A stretch of DNA of 64,000 nucleotides from positions 165,201 through 229,200 of the forward strand of contig NZ_FNFF01000012.1 of the NCBI RefSeq assembly GCF_900100315.1, in the 5' to 3' direction. The notes beneath the pieces are model-generated. The model was not told the DNA's origin. It ran no database searches and saw nothing but the letters and a program-made list of their open reading frames with translations. Below are positions 20,212-27,859 of this stretch, in pieces (position 1 is the first letter of the stretch; each line of letters begins with the position of its first letter). Made by a program: the position numbers and the translations under genes. Source of the DNA: Streptomyces indicus (GTDB lineage: Bacteria; Actinomycetota; Actinomycetes; Streptomycetales; Streptomycetaceae).

Positions 20212-20933
20212 GCGACCACCGCCAGACGCGCAGGGGTAGACCAGGGCGCGGACGCGGCGAAGACGTGATCCAGCGTGGTCAGGTAGCCGCCGACGAGCGG
20301 GGCAGGCCCGAGGCGCCGCAGGTGCAGGACCGGCGCCAGGGCCGGACTCGTACCGTCCAAAGGAGCGGAGACCAACAGGTCGTCATCGGCGCGCAGTACG
20401 TCCGCCGAGAGCCCGTCGTGAGCCACCAGGCGGATACCGTCGAGGCCGACCAGGGAGGGGAAGACCTCGGGGAGGGTGGCCAGGTGGCGGCGGTCCGTGG
20501 GGGCAGCGGCGATCCGGACGCGGACGCCGGCCGATGCCTTCTGGGTGAGCAGTCGGGGCAGGTCCCACACTGCATCGGCGAGGAACATGGCGTTGGACAC
20601 GGCGAGATCGATGGTGCTGGTCGCCGCCTCGATCAGCGAGCGCCACAGGTTGTGCGGGACCGCGCCGCGCATCGGGTAGCAGGTCACCAGCTCATCGCGC
20701 GGGGTCGGAGTCGAGCGGTGTCGGGCGTCCAGGTCGGGCCACAGGTGGTACGGATCCGTGTGCAGGAGCTTGGCCGCCGCGTGGGCGTTGCGGGCATGTG
20801 GGGTCCGGTCGGAAGTCATCCACCGTTCCACCGACTTGGGGTCCATCCCCAGGTGCGCGGCCAGTCCCTCGATCGTCACGTTCGCCGCGACCATGGCGCC
20901 GCGCAGCCGCTCGTTCGCCACGGTGGTGGTCAT
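20208..20933 (-). CDS. HTH-XRE protein with C-terminal PLD-like region
   Basis: A 241-aa protein. Residues 1-70 are an XRE-type helix-turn-helix (IEGLAAHLGMDPKSVERWMTSDRTP). The rest resembles the fold of phospholipase-D-like regions (ATSTIDLAVSNAMFL, GVRVRIAAAPTDRR) but no HKD catalytic motif is visible. Proteins of this type accompany RepSA in several Streptomyces elements. A regulatory or replication-accessory role is inferred. It overlaps its upstream neighbour by ATGA. Confidence 0.7.
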   Translation of the reverse strand: MTTTVANERLRGAMVAANVTIEGLAAHLGMDPKSVERWMTSDRTPHARNAHAAAKLLHTDPYHLWPDLDARHRSTPTPRDELVTCYPMRGAVPHNLWRSLIEAATSTIDLAVSNAMFLADAVWDLPRLLTQKASAGVRVRIAAAPTDRRHLATLPEVFPSLVGLDGIRLVAHDGLSADVLRADDDLLVSAPLDGTSPALAPVLHLRRLGPAPLVGGYLTTLDHVFAASAPWSTPARLAVVA

Positions 20934-21325
20934 GCCGTCACCGCCTCAGCGGTCATGGTGGCCAGGGCCCTGCGGATGCCCTTGGGCGCGCGGCCCAGGA
21001 CGTAGCAGCAGTGCACGATCCGGGGGTGATCGAACTGGGCCTTGTAGTCGGCGTATGCCGCCCACCGGTCCTCGTCGTTGTGACCGTGACGGCAGACGTT
21101 CCAGTGCGCCGTCAACAGGGTGATCTGGTCGATCAGTTCGACCAGGCCGAGGCGGCTCGCGCCGTCCACCATGAACGCGGCGATCTTCTCGGACTCGGTA
21201 CGCCGACGGTCCATTACGTAGTCGGAGGCGTACAGCGCCAGGATGAGCGCCACGTCGGGCAGCTTGGCCAGCGCGGCCGGAGCTAAGGCCATGGTTCGCG
21301 GTGTGGTCTGCGTCGCAGGCATCAT
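20930..21325 (-). CDS. Conserved element protein, unknown function
   Basis: A 131-aa protein I cannot assign. It is mostly helical, with a His/Cys stretch (AHWNVCRHGHNDEDRWAAY; then HPRIVHCCYVLGR) that could bind metal. It is the first gene of the int operon. The start is the first of two ATGs at 21325, behind GAAGGGAAG. An open frame 34 codons longer runs through the operator region and is rejected. It overlaps the next gene by ATGA. Confidence 0.65.
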   Translation of the reverse strand: MMPATQTTPRTMALAPAALAKLPDVALILALYASDYVMDRRRTESEKIAAFMVDGASRLGLVELIDQITLLTAHWNVCRHGHNDEDRWAAYADYKAQFDHPRIVHCCYVLGRAPKGIRRALATMTAEAVTA

Positions 21326-21397
21326 GGAGCTTCCCTTCGGGGACGAAGGGGGCGGCGTGCTGCTTGGCGGTAGAGCGCCGCCCCCGGGTTCGTTACG

Positions 21398-21423
21398 ACT
21401 ATGGTGCTCTATATCGTCATAGT
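21398..21423. promoter_or_regulatory. Candidate operator of the GntR repressor
   Basis: The inverted repeat ACTATG-N14-CATAGT lies between the divergent int operon and gntR genes, in a stretch unusually AT-rich for the region (TCTATATCGTCATAG). The partial repeat TAGTTCGTGCTAGT follows at about 21455. Position and symmetry fit a repressor that controls both directions, as KorSA does in pSAM2. Confidence 0.5.
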
Positions 21424-21483
21424 GCACAAGGTCTTGGGGTGCAGCATGGTGTATTAGTTCGTGCTAGTCGATACCCTCGATTC

Positions 21484-21843
21484 ATGACCGTCGCCGACAG
21501 TGACCCGAGGCCGAAGAAGGTGCAGATCGCGGACGCGCTCCGCGATGAGATCAAGGCCGGAAAGCCCACAGAGGGGCAGAAGTTGGACTCTCTGCGCGAC
21601 CTCGCAGACCGGTTCAAGGTCACCACGGTCACGGTCGGCCAGGGCCTGCAGATCCTCATGGACGAGGGCTTGATCTTCTCGGTGCCCAATCGCGGGTACT
21701 TCGTCCAGCCAGCAGGCGCAGAGGCCGCAGGCGCCAGCGGGAATGTCGGGGCGGTGATCACTGCTCTCCAATCTGAGCTTCGGGAACTAGCCGCCCGAGT
21801 GGCCAAGTTGGAGGAGCGAGCCGATCACACGGGCAGCGCCTAA
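21484..21843 (+). CDS. GntR-family repressor (KorSA-like)
   Basis: A 119-aa regulator, MTVADSDPRPKKVQIADALR. A winged-helix GntR domain covers about 8-75 (KLDSLRDLADRFKVTTVTVGQGLQILMDEGL would span its recognition helix). A coiled coil follows at the C-terminus (SELRELAARVAKLEERA). It lacks a ligand-binding domain, like the short GntR repressors of Streptomyces plasmids. It is divergent from the replication/int operon and probably keeps it silent. The ATG at 21484 is chosen over an upstream open frame through the operator. Confidence 0.85.
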   Translation: MTVADSDPRPKKVQIADALRDEIKAGKPTEGQKLDSLRDLADRFKVTTVTVGQGLQILMDEGLIFSVPNRGYFVQPAGAEAAGASGNVGAVITALQSELRELAARVAKLEERADHTGSA

Positions 21844-21882
21844 CGTGTGATCCAGAGTGCGCGGAGAGTGAGCGCGTCACTA

Positions 21883-21946
21883 GTGACACAGGTGGTGTCA
21901 CCGGGGGACAGAGCAGGTGCCAACCCCCTGTCACCCCCCATGTCAC
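21883..21946. promoter_or_regulatory. Repeated GTGTCAC motifs upstream of the HTH-TPR gene
   Basis: The perfect inverted repeat GTGACAC-N5-GTGTCAC (21883-21889 and 21895-21901) is followed by two further GTCACC copies at about 21930 and 21942. They crowd the 150-bp gap between the GntR and HTH-TPR genes. The spacing suggests cooperative binding of an element regulator. Confidence 0.45.
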
Positions 21947-21995
21947 CAGCCCACTAGGTGGAAGACTCAAAGCAAGCACCCGGACGGGAGGCAGC

Positions 21996-23228
21996 ATGAG
22001 TGACGATCGACCGACGTGGGCGCGACGCATTGCCGCCGAACGAGAAGCCCGGCGATGGTCGCAAGCCGAAGCCGTAGCCGCACTGCGAGCCCATGCGCCG
22101 AAGCCGATCCCTGAAGGCGCCAGCATGATCCGGCAGTGGAAGCGGTGGGAGTCCGGAGAGACCAAGCCGAGCGACTTCTACCAGCCGATCATTGCGGCGA
22201 CGTTCGGCACCGTCACGCACGCGCTTTTTCCCGTGGCCGGCCGCCGCGACGGCAACGCCGAAATCGTGGCCGCGAGCGGCATGGAAACGCTCGACATCAT
22301 CAGCCGGTTGCAGGCGTCCGATGTCGACAACGCCACGTTGGACGCGCTCAGGATCACCGCAGATCGCCTGTGCTCCGAGTACCCGTACCTCCCGAGCGGA
22401 CAGCTTGCCGTCGAGGGACGCCAGTGGCTCAAGCGTGTTGCTGGACTTCAAGGACAGCGGTTGACCCTCGCGCAGCACCGGGAGGTTCTCACCCTGTCCG
22501 GTTGGCTTGCCCTCCTGGTCGGATGCGTCGAGTACGACATGGGCGAACGCGCGGCGGCGGAGAGTACGAGGCGAGCGGCCCTATCCCTCGCGAACGAGGC
22601 GGAGAACAACGAGATCGCCGGGTGGGCGCACGAGATGCGCGCTTGGTTCGCCCTGACGACGGGGGACTACCGAGGCATCATCGCGGCTGCTCAGACCGGC
22701 ACGGACATAGCCCCGGGCCACGGCGTTGCCGTTCAACTGGCAGGCCAGGAGGCCAAGGCGTGGGCCCGCCTCGGAGACCGGCGTCAGACCGAAGTAGCAC
22801 TTGATCGTGGTCGGAAGCTCCTCGAAGGCATGGCCTACCCGGAGAACCTGGACAACCACTTCGTGGTGGACCCGGCGAAGTTCGACTTCTACGCGATGGA
22901 CTGCTACCGGCTGCTTGGCGAAGATCGCTTTGCCGAGAACCTGGCACATGAGGTCATCAGGGCCGGAACGGATTTCGACGGCACCGAACGTGCGCCCATG
23001 CGCATGGCCGAAGCGCGGATCACCCTGGGCGTAGTAGCAGCTCGCCAGGGCGACTTGGACCAGGCGATCAACTACGGCGAGTGGGCCCTCAAAGCCGAGC
23101 GGCAGTCGCTTCCTTCGCTCCTCATGGTCAGCCGCGAGCTTGCGGCCATCGTCCATCGCGACTACGCCGACGAGGCGGCAGGCCGGGATTACCTCGATCA
23201 CTTGAACACGCTGACGCGCGCCACCTGA
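21996..23228 (+). CDS. XRE helix-turn-helix protein with TPR-like domain
   Basis: A 410-aa cytoplasmic regulator. The HTH covers about 7-75 (RRIAAEREARRWSQAEAVAAL, then IRQWKRWESGETKPSDFYQP). From about 85 the protein is all-helical with TPR-like units, for example QGDLDQAINYGEWALKAE near the C-terminus. Similar HTH-TPR proteins sense small peptides or metabolites in Gram-positives. The ligand here is unknown. It is convergent with nothing and separated from the rest of the element by 656 bp. Confidence 0.7.
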   Translation: MSDDRPTWARRIAAEREARRWSQAEAVAALRAHAPKPIPEGASMIRQWKRWESGETKPSDFYQPIIAATFGTVTHALFPVAGRRDGNAEIVAASGMETLDIISRLQASDVDNATLDALRITADRLCSEYPYLPSGQLAVEGRQWLKRVAGLQGQRLTLAQHREVLTLSGWLALLVGCVEYDMGERAAAESTRRAALSLANEAENNEIAGWAHEMRAWFALTTGDYRGIIAAAQTGTDIAPGHGVAVQLAGQEAKAWARLGDRRQTEVALDRGRKLLEGMAYPENLDNHFVVDPAKFDFYAMDCYRLLGEDRFAENLAHEVIRAGTDFDGTERAPMRMAEARITLGVVAARQGDLDQAINYGEWALKAERQSLPSLLMVSRELAAIVHRDYADEAAGRDYLDHLNTLTRAT

Positions 23229-23534
23229 GCCCGTTACAGGTTTCTCTACCTCGATCAAGAGGCTCGCTGCGCTCGCCCGGGTTCCCAGGGCCTCCCGAAC
23301 TGCAAGAGCATGAACCAGGGTTCAGAGTGCCGCGCACAGCGCGGCGGCGCCGGCCGGGCGGCGCCGCACGGCTCCCTCAATGTCTACGCCACCGGGGCCG
23401 CGCGGCGCCGCCCGCCCGCGCCCACAAGGGGGCGAAGAGACCAGGCCCGGGACCAGGGCGACGACGCAACAGATCAGGTCAGAGATCACGCGGCCGCACC
23501 TGGCGGCGGTCGGCTCCACGGCTTTAGACAGCCA

Positions 23535-23646
23535 CCTTGGCGCGAGCCTCGAAGATCATGGCCCCACATCGGGCACTAACGGGCAGGTCCACAAGCCTGC
23601 CCGATTCGCGGGTCAGCGTAAGGGGCCATGATCACTCGCGCCAAGG
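23535..23646. repeat. 112-bp nested inverted repeat, candidate single-strand origin
   Basis: The 656-bp gap 23229-23884 has no convincing gene. It contains outer arms 23535-23546/23635-23646 (12 bp) and middle arms 23554-23565/23622-23633 (12 bp), both perfect. The inner hairpin is 23580-23587/23596-23603 (8 bp). An alternative inner pairing is 23568-23574/23600-23606. Single-stranded, this folds into one long imperfect hairpin. A rolling-circle element needs a single-strand origin, so that is the leading guess. A structured RNA is the alternative. Confidence 0.6.
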
Positions 23647-23884
23647 CAGCTCCAGTCCAAAGCCGCTCCACCGACCTCAGGATGAACGGCGACCGCAGAT
23701 CAGTGCGTGGTAGGCCCGCCCAGCGCCAGCGGCCGGCCAACGCAACTCCCCGCAGTACAAGCGGAATCAGGCTCCCTATTTGTCAGTGTCGTGCCGTAGG
23801 AATGTCAGGACGACGCAAGACCTAGGGCGCACCCGACCACTTTGGCGAGAGACGGGTGCGCCCCGAGAGCCAGGAGGATCAATA

Positions 23885-24148
23885 ATGTCCCACCCAACCG
23901 ATGGCGCCATGCTCCCGGGCGAGAGCCTTGGCGCTACTACCACTGTTCCAGAGACCACTGACAACGCCCAGTGGCTTGCTCTCGGAGTGCTAGCCGCCTG
24001 CGTGGTGAGCGGAGCACAACCCGTCGCAGAGGCCCTCGATGCGGCGACTCAACTCGTCACGGTGATCATCGTGCTTCTGCTCGTACGCGCCCTCATGCGA
24101 GCTCAGTTGACTACCCCCACCGAGGCAAGTCGTCAAGGTGGACGTTGA
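23885..24148 (+). CDS. Small membrane protein of the element
   Basis: An 87-aa protein. The ATG at 23885 has a strong AGGAGG 8 bases upstream, the best evidence that it is real. Residues 28-75 are hydrophobic with two likely transmembrane segments (ALGVLAACVVSGAQ and VTVIIVLLLVRALM). No family recognised. It is adjacent to attR and may be a remnant of, or substitute for, spread-type membrane proteins. Confidence 0.6.
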   Translation: MSHPTDGAMLPGESLGATTTVPETTDNAQWLALGVLAACVVSGAQPVAEALDAATQLVTVIIVLLLVRALMRAQLTTPTEASRQGGR

Positions 24149-24269
24149 CTTCTGACATCAGCGGCTGACACCAACAGGGGCGAACGGCAGAGTCCTGGAG
24201 CGGACCTTGAGAAGGCCGCAACGTTGATCCCGAGGGGATTGGCTGAGGTACGCCGACTGGCCTGATCGA

Positions 24270-24315
24270 CCTGATAAGGATGAGGCCACAGGTTCAAATC
24301 CTGTTAGCCCCACAT
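24270..24315. repeat. Attachment site attR
   Basis: An exact copy of 17338-17383, i.e. the tRNA-Ile 3' end without its 5' half. It marks the right boundary of the element. Confidence 0.95.
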
Positions 24316-24320
24316 TGCGA

Positions 24321-24354
24321 GAAGGCCCCCAGTCGGTAGCGACTGGGGGCCTTC
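24321..24354. terminator. Terminator after attR
   Basis: 14-bp arms (24321-24334 and 24341-24354) with loop GGTAGC. Stem and spacing from the att core closely copy the hairpin after attL. One is the original chromosomal tRNA-Ile terminator, the other came with the element. Confidence 0.8.
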
Positions 24355-24363
24355 GGCGTTCAC

Positions 24364-24405
24364 GGCTGTGGCTGTGGCTGTGGCTGTGGCTGTGGCTGTG
24401 GCTGT
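24364..24405. repeat. (GGCTGT)7 tandem repeat
   Basis: Seven perfect head-to-tail copies of a 6-bp unit, then a partial one, between attR and the GNAT gene. It is likely to vary in copy number by slippage. It is non-coding on the plus strand. A minus-strand reading would give a Ser/His alternation in an unsupported frame. Confidence 0.9.
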
Positions 24406-24477
24406 GGTCGGCGGTTTCGATGCCCGCAGGGCGAAAAGCAGATGCCGCCCACGGGGCCCGGCTCATAGCCTCGGCGC

Positions 24478-24933
24478 GTGACCGGTCGAGCTTTCGTTCC
24501 TGACGACTTCGATGTGCCGACGTCCCTGGCCGCTGAGCGGTTCCGGCTGGAGCCGCTGGGGCCTCGGCACAATGCGGGCGACCACGCGGCCTGGACCGGC
24601 AGCATCGCGCACATCCGCGCGACGCCCGGTTACCCGGACGGGAACTGGCCGCCTCCGGGCGGCATGAGCGAGGAGGCGAATCTCGCGGACCTGCAGCGCC
24701 ACGAGCGGGACTTCGCCGAGCGCCGCGGCTTCACCTACACGGTGCTCGAGCCCACGACCGGGGAGGTCGTCGGCTGCGTGTACATCTACCCGTCCGACCA
24801 CGGCAGCGACGCCGAGGTGTCCTCGTGGGTCCGCGCCGATCGGGCGGAGCTGGACGTACCCCTGTACGAGGCGGTCACGGACTGGCTGGGTGAGCACTGG
24901 CCGTTCGCCGGCGTGGACTACGCGTCGCGCTGA
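24478..24933 (+). CDS. GNAT-fold N-acetyltransferase-like protein
   Basis: A 151-aa protein with GNAT-like layout: a first strand (AAERFRLEPLGPRHNAGDHAAW), then FTYTVLEPTTGEVVGCVYIYP as beta4, and a C-terminal EAVTDWLGEHWPF. The acetyl-CoA loop is poorly conserved, so substrate and activity are uncertain. There is no Shine-Dalgarno before the GTG at 24478, and CATAGCCT lies about 12 bases upstream. A leaderless transcript is likely. Confidence 0.65.
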   Translation: MTGRAFVPDDFDVPTSLAAERFRLEPLGPRHNAGDHAAWTGSIAHIRATPGYPDGNWPPPGGMSEEANLADLQRHERDFAERRGFTYTVLEPTTGEVVGCVYIYPSDHGSDAEVSSWVRADRAELDVPLYEAVTDWLGEHWPFAGVDYASR

Positions 24934-25385
24934 GAGCGCCTCGACGCTGAGCGGCACCGGTGCACCCGAGGTCTGCCTCCGTGCGTCGCCGGGCTGGTGC
25001 CGGCGGAAACGGAGGTGTGCGTCGGGTTCCACGGTGAGCCCGGCCTGGTGCGGCGCTCTGCCGAGCGGCGTCCGGCCTGGCGTGTCAGTCGTCCAGGGTG
25101 CTCTTCGTCCAAGAGCCTGCTTCTGCCAGAAGCCTGTTTCGTCCAGGGCGTTCTGGTGCCCGTCTTCCTCTTCTTCCCTGCTTCTCCTGCGTACGGTCTG
25201 CGCCCACGTGGGGTGGGGTTCTCACTGCGGTTCTCACGGCGGTTCTCACGGCGGTTCTCACAGCCGGTCGTGCCTGGTCTTCGTACTGCTGGCGGGGAAG
25301 CGGGTTCCCCGTGTGCGCTGTCAGGTACTGCGGTCCCGGGCCTGGATGGGTCATGGAGCCCGGTGGTCAACGGAGTTGACGGGGG
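24934..25385. other. Non-coding stretch with CGGTTCTCAC repeats
   Basis: In this 452-bp gap I see no gene with a ribosome-binding site or conserved sequence, although frames stay open because of GC bias. The only structure is a short tandem run of GGTTCTCAC-type units at about 25229-25262. Confidence 0.5.
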
Positions 25386-25787
25386 TCAGTCGCTGCTGTG
25401 GTGCTGGTGGTGTGCGGCCGGGCGGCTGCTCGTGTCGTGCGAGGTGAGCGCGGTGTCCTCGGTCAGCCAGAGGTGGGCGCGGGTGTCCGCTCGGTGGCGT
25501 GCTTCGGCGCGCGGGATCTTGAGATTGCGGGAGGACGGCGAGCTGTTGTGGGCCTCGGCGCGGATGCGCTGCTTCATCGTCGGCGGTCTCGACTGGTCGA
25601 AGGGCCGTGCGACGAGCGAGGCCGGCACGGGGTGTGCGGCCGGGGCGGCGGTCGCCGGGTTGCCGGCGCCTGCGGTCTGCGGTACGGCCGCGGCGGCCTG
25701 GGTGGTGATGAGCCCCAGCGAGGCGAAGAACGCGAGAATCGCGCTGACGAGCGCGGACCACAGACGCGTGGTCTTGGTGGCAGCCAT
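25386..25787 (-). CDS. Secreted small protein
   Basis: A 133-aa protein with a clear Sec signal peptide: MAATKTTRLWSALVSAILAF and on to TTQAAAA, cleavage likely near residue 33. The mature part is Ala/Pro/His/Arg-rich with no recognised domain. The ATG at 25787 has AGGAAGAG as ribosome-binding site. The frame is open 38 codons further but without a start signal. Confidence 0.6.
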   Translation of the reverse strand: MAATKTTRLWSALVSAILAFFASLGLITTQAAAAVPQTAGAGNPATAAPAAHPVPASLVARPFDQSRPPTMKQRIRAEAHNSSPSSRNLKIPRAEARHRADTRAHLWLTEDTALTSHDTSSRPAAHHQHHSSD

Positions 25788-26180
25788 GATCTCTTCCTTT
25801 CGGACGGGTCGTGCAGGGCTCGTCCGTCCCCATTCGGGTCGGACGATTTGCGTACTTTCCTCATGATGTGTACGCAGGACCTGAAGTGAGGGACCCACCA
25901 CCGTGATTCGCCGATCTTCAGATGAACACCACCCGTTCGGCCCCGCGCCCGGCCCTTTTGGTCCCTGACAGCGCGGTTTTATCCGCAGGCGGGGTGAAAG
26001 CGTCGAACATCACAGAGGCGCGCGGGGCGTGTGTGGGGCTCTCCGGGGCCTTCCCGCGCAGGTCGACTGCGGTGCGGAGGGCGGGAGTTGGGTGCGCCAC
26101 GAGGACGCCGGACCGCCATGCCCGGTGTGTATAGTCGGGCGCCAGAGGTCCCCTACGTCAAGGAAAGACGAGGTAGCGCG
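25788..26180. promoter_or_regulatory. Divergent promoter region of the secreted-protein and DLW-39 genes
   Basis: In this 393-bp gap no gene is seen. A TATAGT at 26130-26135 is a plausible -10 for the DLW-39 gene, about 50 bp upstream of its start. The matching -35 is weak. Confidence 0.4.
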
Positions 26181-26309
26181 GTGAAGAAGCTCCTCCTGGT
26201 CGCACTGGCCGCCATCGGCGGGCTCCTCGTGTACCGCCAGATCCAGGCGGATCGCGCCGAGCAGGATCTGTGGACGGAGGCCACTGACTCCGTGCCCACG
26301 GGTTCGTGA
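26181..26309 (+). CDS. DLW-39 family small membrane protein
   Basis: A 42-aa protein starting MKKLLLVALAAIGGLLVYRQ and carrying the family-defining DLW at residues 29-31. It has one N-terminal membrane segment. The family is restricted to actinobacteria, lies near gyrA, and has unknown function. It starts with GTG behind GACGAGG. Confidence 0.9.
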   Translation: MKKLLLVALAAIGGLLVYRQIQADRAEQDLWTEATDSVPTGS

Positions 26310-26332
26310 GACCGATACGTCTCTTTGCACTT

Positions 26333-26359
26333 GCCCCGGTCGCAGCTGGCGACCGGGGC
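26333..26359 (+). terminator. Terminator of the DLW-39 gene
   Basis: 11-bp arms GCCCCGGTCGC (26333-26343) and its complement (26349-26359) with a 5-base loop, followed by TTTG. It lies 23 bp after the stop codon. Confidence 0.8.
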
Positions 26360-26558
26360 TTTGTGTTGCGTGGCGGGTGCCTGTGTGCTCAGTGTGACTA
26401 CGAGCCGTCCTGTCGCCGTCACTGTGTGTCCCTTTTGTTCGCTTCCGTGAATCGCGCGGTTGCGTATGGGAAGTCCTCGGGTCAGGTGCCGATGCGCTGA
26501 CAGTGCCTCGGCCGTCGCGGCAGGATGAGACCGGCCCGGGCGAAGGCGAGGGAGCACT

Positions 26559-27836
26559 GTGACGATGCGGCACGGCAGAGGGCGTACGGCGGTGGCGGCG
26601 GTGGCCGTGAGCAGCGCACTCGCGCTCGCCTCGGTGCTGCAAGCGCAGCCGGCGGCCGCCGAGCCCTACCCGTACGACTTCCCGGACGGGACCCGCACCG
26701 TGGAGGGTGCGAGCGGTCCCGGCGGGGCCCCGCTGCTCGCCGCGGAGGAGACGTACCGCAGCAGGATCGGTCCCGGGCAGCGGCTGCACTACCGCGTCGC
26801 GCTGGACGGCAGCTCGTCCGCGTACGTCTCGGCGGTGGTGCTGCCGGGGCTCGACGAGCAAGTGGCGTACGGCGACGGCCTGAAGGTGCGGCTGCAGAAC
26901 GCGCAGGGCGGCCGGTGCGGGACGGACAGCACCTCCTTCGGTACCGCCGACTACCCGCGGCCGCTGGTGGCCTCCGTGGAGCGGGTCGCGGGCGAGGCGC
27001 CCGCTTCGTGCCGCGCGGCCGGCACGTACACGGTGGTCGTCGAACGGGCTGACGGCGGCAAGGCCGGCTCGCGCGCGCCCTGGGACCTGGAGCTGGACTT
27101 CGTCAACGAGCCCGCGCTGAAAGGGCCCGCGCCGAGTACGGAGCCCGAGCCGGATGCGCCGGCCGCGGGCCCGCTGCCGGAGGGGACCGCCGAGGAGCGT
27201 CAGGGCGGTACGAGCTTCCACGAGGCGGTGGCCATCGGACCGGGTGTCTGGCAGGGGCGCCTGGAGCCGGGGCGGACCCTCTTCTACAAGGTGCCCCTCG
27301 ACTGGGGACAGCGGCTCGTGGCCGGCGCGGAGCTGGCCGGGGCCGGTGGCAGTGCGCCGGTCTCGGGTGCGCTGCGGCTCGGGGTGCACAATCCGGCGCG
27401 GACCGAAGTGGCGGCCGGGCAGCGGTCGTCGGGCGGTACGCGGGCGGCGGCCGCCGAGCTCGACGGGCTGCCGGCGGTGGCGTACGAGAACCGGCTGGCC
27501 TCGGCGCCCGAGGTACGCGGGATGCGCTTCCCCGGCGCGTACTACCTGCAGATCACGCTCAACCCCGAGCTGGCCGGGGCGTCAGGGGGCGGTCCGCGCG
27601 AGGTGGTTCTGCGCGTGGGTGTGGAGGGTGCGGCCGAGGACGGTCCTGCGTACGACGGCGATCCGGGGATCTTCCAGGTGGATGCGGAGCTGGGGCAGGG
27701 CGGGGGCGCCGGGCAGGGCACGGGGCGTGACGGCGGGATGCAGGTCGTGGCCGCCGTGGGCATCGGGCTCGGGACCGCGCTGGTGCTGTGGCTGGCGGTG
27801 TGGGCCGTGGTGGGGCGGCGGCGGGCTGAAGGATGA
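26559..27836 (+). CDS. Secreted, membrane-anchored protein
   Basis: A 425-aa protein. A twin-Arg-poor Sec signal (about 1-34, ending QAQPAAAEP) precedes two similar beta-rich repeats. Each has an 'LHYRVALDG...'/'LFYKVPLDW...' strand after a G-x-R-L sensing loop (IGPGQRLHYRV near 85; LEPGRTLFYKV near 245). A transmembrane helix follows (VGIGLGTALVLWLAVWAVVG), then RRR. It is probably an extracellular domain tethered to the membrane. Function unknown. It is convergent with the kinase gene, 23 bp apart. Confidence 0.7.
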   Translation: MTMRHGRGRTAVAAVAVSSALALASVLQAQPAAAEPYPYDFPDGTRTVEGASGPGGAPLLAAEETYRSRIGPGQRLHYRVALDGSSSAYVSAVVLPGLDEQVAYGDGLKVRLQNAQGGRCGTDSTSFGTADYPRPLVASVERVAGEAPASCRAAGTYTVVVERADGGKAGSRAPWDLELDFVNEPALKGPAPSTEPEPDAPAAGPLPEGTAEERQGGTSFHEAVAIGPGVWQGRLEPGRTLFYKVPLDWGQRLVAGAELAGAGGSAPVSGALRLGVHNPARTEVAAGQRSSGGTRAAAAELDGLPAVAYENRLASAPEVRGMRFPGAYYLQITLNPELAGASGGGPREVVLRVGVEGAAEDGPAYDGDPGIFQVDAELGQGGGAGQGTGRDGGMQVVAAVGIGLGTALVLWLAVWAVVGRRRAEG

Positions 27837-27859
27837 GGTGGGGGCGCTGCCTCGTGGGC

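Larger units (their letters stand above)
17338..24315. mobile_element. Reduced AICE (pSAM2-type) integrated in tRNA-Ile
   Basis: About 7.0 kb bounded by 46-bp att repeats. It contains int, xis, a RepSA-type replication gene, two upstream operon genes, a divergent GntR repressor and an HTH-TPR protein. It also has a large inverted repeat and a small membrane protein. Int-Xis-RepSA plus a GntR regulator is the core of actinomycete integrative and conjugative elements. No FtsK/TraB-like ATPase and no spread (spd) genes are present. It can probably excise and replicate but not transfer itself. Confidence 0.88.

Noticed and set aside
23310..23831. Several open frames in the RepSA element gap
   Set aside because: No start signals, Arg-rich composition, and they run through the large inverted repeat.
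24364..24405. Tandem array considered as CRISPR
   Set aside because: Six-base units without spacers; no cas genes anywhere in the window.
24918..25370. Open frames in the 24.9-25.4 kb gap
   Set aside because: Arg/Pro/Thr low complexity, no ribosome-binding site, several frames open at once.
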